A stretch of 64,000 nt of DNA from Novosphingobium nitrogenifigens DSM 19370 (GTDB taxonomy: Bacteria > Pseudomonadota > Alphaproteobacteria > Sphingomonadales > Sphingomonadaceae). Shown piece by piece: positions 61,695-64,000 of the stretch; within the stretch, counting starts at the first letter, position 1, and the number at the start of each line of letters is the position of its first letter. The stretch lies in contig NZ_GL876933.1 in the NCBI RefSeq assembly GCF_000192575.1, forward strand, positions 186,001-250,000, read 5' to 3'. The notes beneath the pieces are model-generated. The model had not been told where the DNA came from, did no database searches, and was given only the letters and a program-made list of their open reading frames with translations. The position numbers and the translations under genes are program-made.

Positions 61695-62120
61695 ATGATC
61701 CGTTCCGCTGCTCCCTCGCGTATGATCCTGCCCGTCCTGTGTACGCTTGCCCTGCTCGGGCTGGCGGGATGTCACAAGGCGAGCCAGCAGCCGGTGGGCA
61801 AGGCGGCAGGCGGCGAAGTCCTGCCCGGCACGATCAGCGATGCGATGATCGACGTCGATCGGACGCAGGCCCGACCGCTGCTCGAACCGGCCCATGCGAC
61901 CGGCGCCAGTGCGGAAGACATTCTGGGCGAGGACGCCAGCACGCCCGCCGCCGACAGTGCGAGTGCGCCCGATGTTGCGCCGACCGCAACGGCAACACCC
62001 CATGCCGAGGCGACCGCGGCCCCCAAAAAGGCCGAGCCTGAAAAGGCCGCGACCAAGCCGACTGCGGCAAAAGCCAAGTCTTCAAGCCATCCTGCATCGG
62101 CCAAGGCGGCCGACGACTGA
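61695..62120 (+). CDS. Ala/Lys/Pro-rich lipoprotein
   Basis: 141 residues from the ATG at 61695. The lipobox LGLAGC places the acylated residue at Cys26. The first ~45 residues of the mature protein look ordered (LPGTISDAMIDVDRTQ). The rest is low complexity, rich in Ala, Thr, Pro and Lys, ending HPASAKAADD, and is probably a flexible periplasmic tail. No known domain. It is 46 bp after lipB and ends 4 bp before the convergent lyase gene. Confidence 0.8.
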   Translation: MIRSAAPSRMILPVLCTLALLGLAGCHKASQQPVGKAAGGEVLPGTISDAMIDVDRTQARPLLEPAHATGASAEDILGEDASTPAADSASAPDVAPTATATPHAEATAAPKKAEPEKAATKPTAAKAKSSSHPASAKAADD

Positions 62121-62124
62121 TCGT

Positions 62125-62889
62125 TCAGCCTGCAAGGGCAGGAGAACGCGCGAAGGCCCGGTTGATGGCTGGCACTTGCGCGGGATGAACGGTGAACATG
62201 CCGGAAAATCCATCGGCGGCGGCTTCACCGGCGGCGCGCTCCAGACCGTCCTCGTCTGCGAAGTCGGCTTGCGCGGTATCGATGGCCCAGCAATCCAGAG
62301 CATGGGCGACCAGCAGGGTCTGGGTACGGGCATGGCGCAAGGCATCGGTCCAGCGCCCCTCCCCATCCCGGATGCGCGTCACGCCAAGGGTCTTGCCGAG
62401 CGTGTCGGCGTCCCAGCTGAGACCGGCGAGGCGCGGTTCCTCGAACGTGAGATAGGCGGGGATCGTTGCGGCCGCACGCGGCGTCGTCCCGATCATGGGC
62501 AGGATGCGGGTCCGGCCATGGGCAATGCCGTGACCGGGTTCGAAACCGTCGAGTTCGGCGGCAAGGCGGCGGACATCCTCGGAACTTGCGGCCTTGGGCA
62601 GGACGAGTCCGTTGGGCGTCCCGGCAATGATCGCGACGAGGTCGTCACACCAGTCGTCGCTGGAAAAGTCGTTGATGCGGACCCAGATCTGCGCTCCCCC
62701 GGCACGGCTCGCAAAGTCATGCCGACGAAGCCAGCCCGCCGTGATCGTGCGGGCGGCTTTCCTGCGGTCCGGGGCGATTGTCTCTTCGAGATCGACGACG
62801 ACAGCCTCGGCGCCGCTGTCCAGGGCCTTGCCCAGCGCGTCTTCGTCATCACCCGGCACGAGCAGCCAGGAACGCGGGGCAATCGGCAT
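62125..62889 (-). CDS. HpcH/HpaI aldolase / citrate lyase beta-like protein
   Basis: 254 residues from the ATG at 62889, with a GGAGG site. The TIM-barrel begins SWLLVPGDDEDALGKALDSGA, with Glu in VDLEETIAPDRR and the metal-site segments WVRINDF and ILPMIGTTPRAA. The C-terminal segment FTVHPAQVPAINRAF fits the CitE-like/malyl-CoA lyase group. These cleave or hydrolyse acyl-CoA thioesters, and the exact substrate is unknown. The conserved end suggests citramalyl-CoA-type chemistry. It follows the flavin reductase gene on the same strand. Confidence 0.85.
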   Translation of the reverse strand: MPIAPRSWLLVPGDDEDALGKALDSGAEAVVVDLEETIAPDRRKAARTITAGWLRRHDFASRAGGAQIWVRINDFSSDDWCDDLVAIIAGTPNGLVLPKAASSEDVRRLAAELDGFEPGHGIAHGRTRILPMIGTTPRAAATIPAYLTFEEPRLAGLSWDADTLGKTLGVTRIRDGEGRWTDALRHARTQTLLVAHALDCWAIDTAQADFADEDGLERAAGEAAADGFSGMFTVHPAQVPAINRAFARSPALAG

Positions 62890-62909
62890 GGAACCTCCTG
62901 TTGAACATC

Positions 62910-62941
62910 CGCGCCGCCATTCCCGAAAGAGTGGCGGCGCG
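62910..62941. terminator. Hairpin between the flavin reductase and lyase genes
   Basis: 10-bp arms CGCGCCGCCA / TGGCGGCGCG, 12-nt loop, 8 bp after the flavin reductase stop. It is weak because there is no T-run. Confidence 0.5.
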
Positions 62942-62948
62942 GCTGGTT

Positions 62949-64000
62949 TCAGGCGGTCGGTTCCGCCTCGGCCAGAGTGGGATAGTCGATATAGCCCGCG
63001 TCGCCGGGGAAATACCACGACTGCGGCACGTTCACATTCGGTGCGAGCGGCGCGCCCACGCGGATGCGTTCGACCAGATCGGGATTGGAAATGAACGGAC
63101 GGCCAAAGCTGATCGCGTCGGCACGGCCAGAGGCGAGGTCCGCTTCGGCTTCCTGCGGCGTGTAGTCGCTGTTGAGAACCAGCGGTCCCTTGTAGATTGA
63201 GCGGATCAGCGCGTCTTGCTTGGGTACGTCGGTCGCGCCGAAAGTCCCGTTCGGTCCCGGCTGGCGCAATTCGAGGAAGGCGATGTCGAGCGCCTGAAGG
63301 ACACGCGCGGCTTCGCCGAAAATCGTGGCCGGATCGCTGTCGTCGACGCCTTGGGAATCGCCGTTGGGCGACAGGCGGACCGAAACGCGATCCGCGCCCC
63401 AGACCGAGATCAGGCGCTCGGTGACTTCGCGCAGCAGGCGCGTGCGGTTTTCGACCGACCCGCCGTAATCGTCGTCGCGCAAATTGGTGCCGTTGCGCAG
63501 GAACTGGTCGATCAGATAGCCGTTGGCGGCGTGAAGCTGGATGCCGTCGAACCCGGCCTTCTTCGCGTTTTCGGCGGCGAGCGCGTAGTCGTCGAGCAGC
63601 CGGGGGATTTCATCCAGACGAAGGGGACGGGCGATCGCATAGTCCTTGCGCCCTTCGGGGGTGTGGGCTTGTCCCGGTGCGCGGGTGGCCGAGGACGAGA
63701 CCGGGGCTTCGCCGCCCAGGAATACGGGATGGACGACGCGGCCCATATGCCAGAGCTGGGCGATGATACGCCCGCCCGCTTCGTGGACGGCGGCGGTGAC
63801 GGGCTTCCACCCTTCGACCTGCGCATCGGTCCAAAGGCCCGGAGCGTTGGGCCAACCCGCGCCTTCACGGCTGATCCCGGTCGCTTCGCTGATGATGAGG
63901 CCGGCACTCGCGCGCTGGCGGTAATAGGTCGCCATGACCGGCGTCGGCACGGCCTCGGCGGTGGCGCGGCCGCGCGTCAGCGGGGCCATGAGAATGCGGT
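62949..64000 (-). CDS. Old Yellow Enzyme-family alkene reductase (5' end cut by window)
   Basis: FMN-dependent NAD(P)H:enone reductase. The frame is open to the right edge, where the residues RILMAPLTRGRA show the family N-terminus (N-R-I-x-M-A-P-L-T), so only a few residues are missing. Motifs: IAQLWHMGRVVHP, FDGIQLHAANGYLIDQFLRN, DDDYGGSVENRTRLLREV, and SFGRPFISNPDLVER near the end. The length (about 350 visible) matches class I/II OYE. The physiological substrate is unknown. It is probably transcribed with the CitE-like gene. Confidence 0.93.
   Translation of the reverse strand, partial: RILMAPLTRGRATAEAVPTPVMATYYRQRASAGLIISEATGISREGAGWPNAPGLWTDAQVEGWKPVTAAVHEAGGRIIAQLWHMGRVVHPVFLGGEAPVSSSATRAPGQAHTPEGRKDYAIARPLRLDEIPRLLDDYALAAENAKKAGFDGIQLHAANGYLIDQFLRNGTNLRDDDYGGSVENRTRLLREVTERLISVWGADRVSVRLSPNGDSQGVDDSDPATIFGEAARVLQALDIAFLELRQPGPNGTFGATDVPKQDALIRSIYKGPLVLNSDYTPQEAEADLASGRADAISFGRPFISNPDLVERIRVGAPLAPNVNVPQSWYFPGDAGYIDYPTLAEAEPTA

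Noticed and set aside
1..64000. Searched for tRNA/rRNA genes, CRISPR arrays, insertion sequences and prophage genes
   Set aside because: No cloverleaf, rRNA core, regular spacer array, transposase or integrase was recognised by eye. A tool-based scan could still reveal a small RNA.

Overview
This window is high-GC alphaproteobacterial chromosome. Gene content and order (CarD, FdxA, the hemE/ppsR/maf/aroE/coaE/dnaQ string, long-form HPF with PtsN, an isolated TonB-dependent receptor, DUF1491 and DUF6489 proteins) point to the order Sphingomonadales, most likely a Novosphingobium or close relative. The genus is my inference from protein style and was not tested by a search. Nearly all of it is housekeeping chromosome. 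I saw no rRNA or tRNA gene, no CRISPR array, and no insertion sequence, integrase or prophage.

The centre of interest is chromosome replication and segregation. A 357-bp gap between hemE (minus strand) and ppsR (plus strand) at 35780-36136 carries an AT-rich block, GANTC sites in a hairpin, and several DnaA-box-like 9-mers. This is the same gene neighbourhood that holds the Caulobacter origin, so I call it the probable oriC. About 8-10 kb to its left lies a minus-strand operon DUF6489-mnmE-mnmG-rsmG-parA-parB with four parS palindromes, two inside rsmG and two between mnmE and mnmG. To its right a tightly coupled operon (ppsR-maf-aroE-coaE, joined by 4-nt stop/start overlaps, then dnaQ) reads away from the origin. 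The replicative helicase gene dnaB lies further left (6-7.6 kb).

Layout. 0-5.4 kb: purine and pyrimidine salvage (purD end, adenosine kinase family, dcd, cdd) with a GH25 protein. 5.5-12.5 kb: UPF0262 protein, dnaB, rpoZ, a hairpin-dense gap, then helicase-S4 protein-fdxA-carD. 12.6-23.5 kb: GIN-domain lipoprotein, TonB-dependent receptor, tsaC, acyl-CoA dehydrogenases, DUF815 ATPase, PQQ-type sugar dehydrogenase, free methionine sulfoxide reductase. 23.5-29.7 kb: the par/mnm operon. 29.8-35.8 kb: dienelactone hydrolase, NTF2-like protein, rho, hemJ, a GT-C-like membrane protein inserted between hemJ and hemE, and hemE. 35.8-42.5 kb: origin, ppsR operon, hpf-ptsN, DUF1491, SleB-type hydrolase. 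42.5-54.4 kb: htpG, methyltransferase, PfkB sugar kinase, a second GT-C-like protein, and the rpe-heparinase-purH string. 54.4-64 kb: an inositol-headgroup locus (CTP:inositol-phosphate cytidylyltransferase-like, myo-inositol-phosphate synthase, CDP-alcohol phosphatidyltransferase), MFS transporter, PmtA-like methyltransferase, lipB, a lipoprotein, a CitE-like lyase and an Old Yellow Enzyme cut by the window edge.

The best candidate for an under-described system is the inositol locus at 54456-57634. Its enzymes would make inositol phosphate, activate it as CDP-inositol, and transfer it to an unknown alcohol acceptor. That logic is known from di-myo-inositol phosphate synthesis in thermophiles and is unexpected in a mesophilic, sphingolipid-making bacterium.
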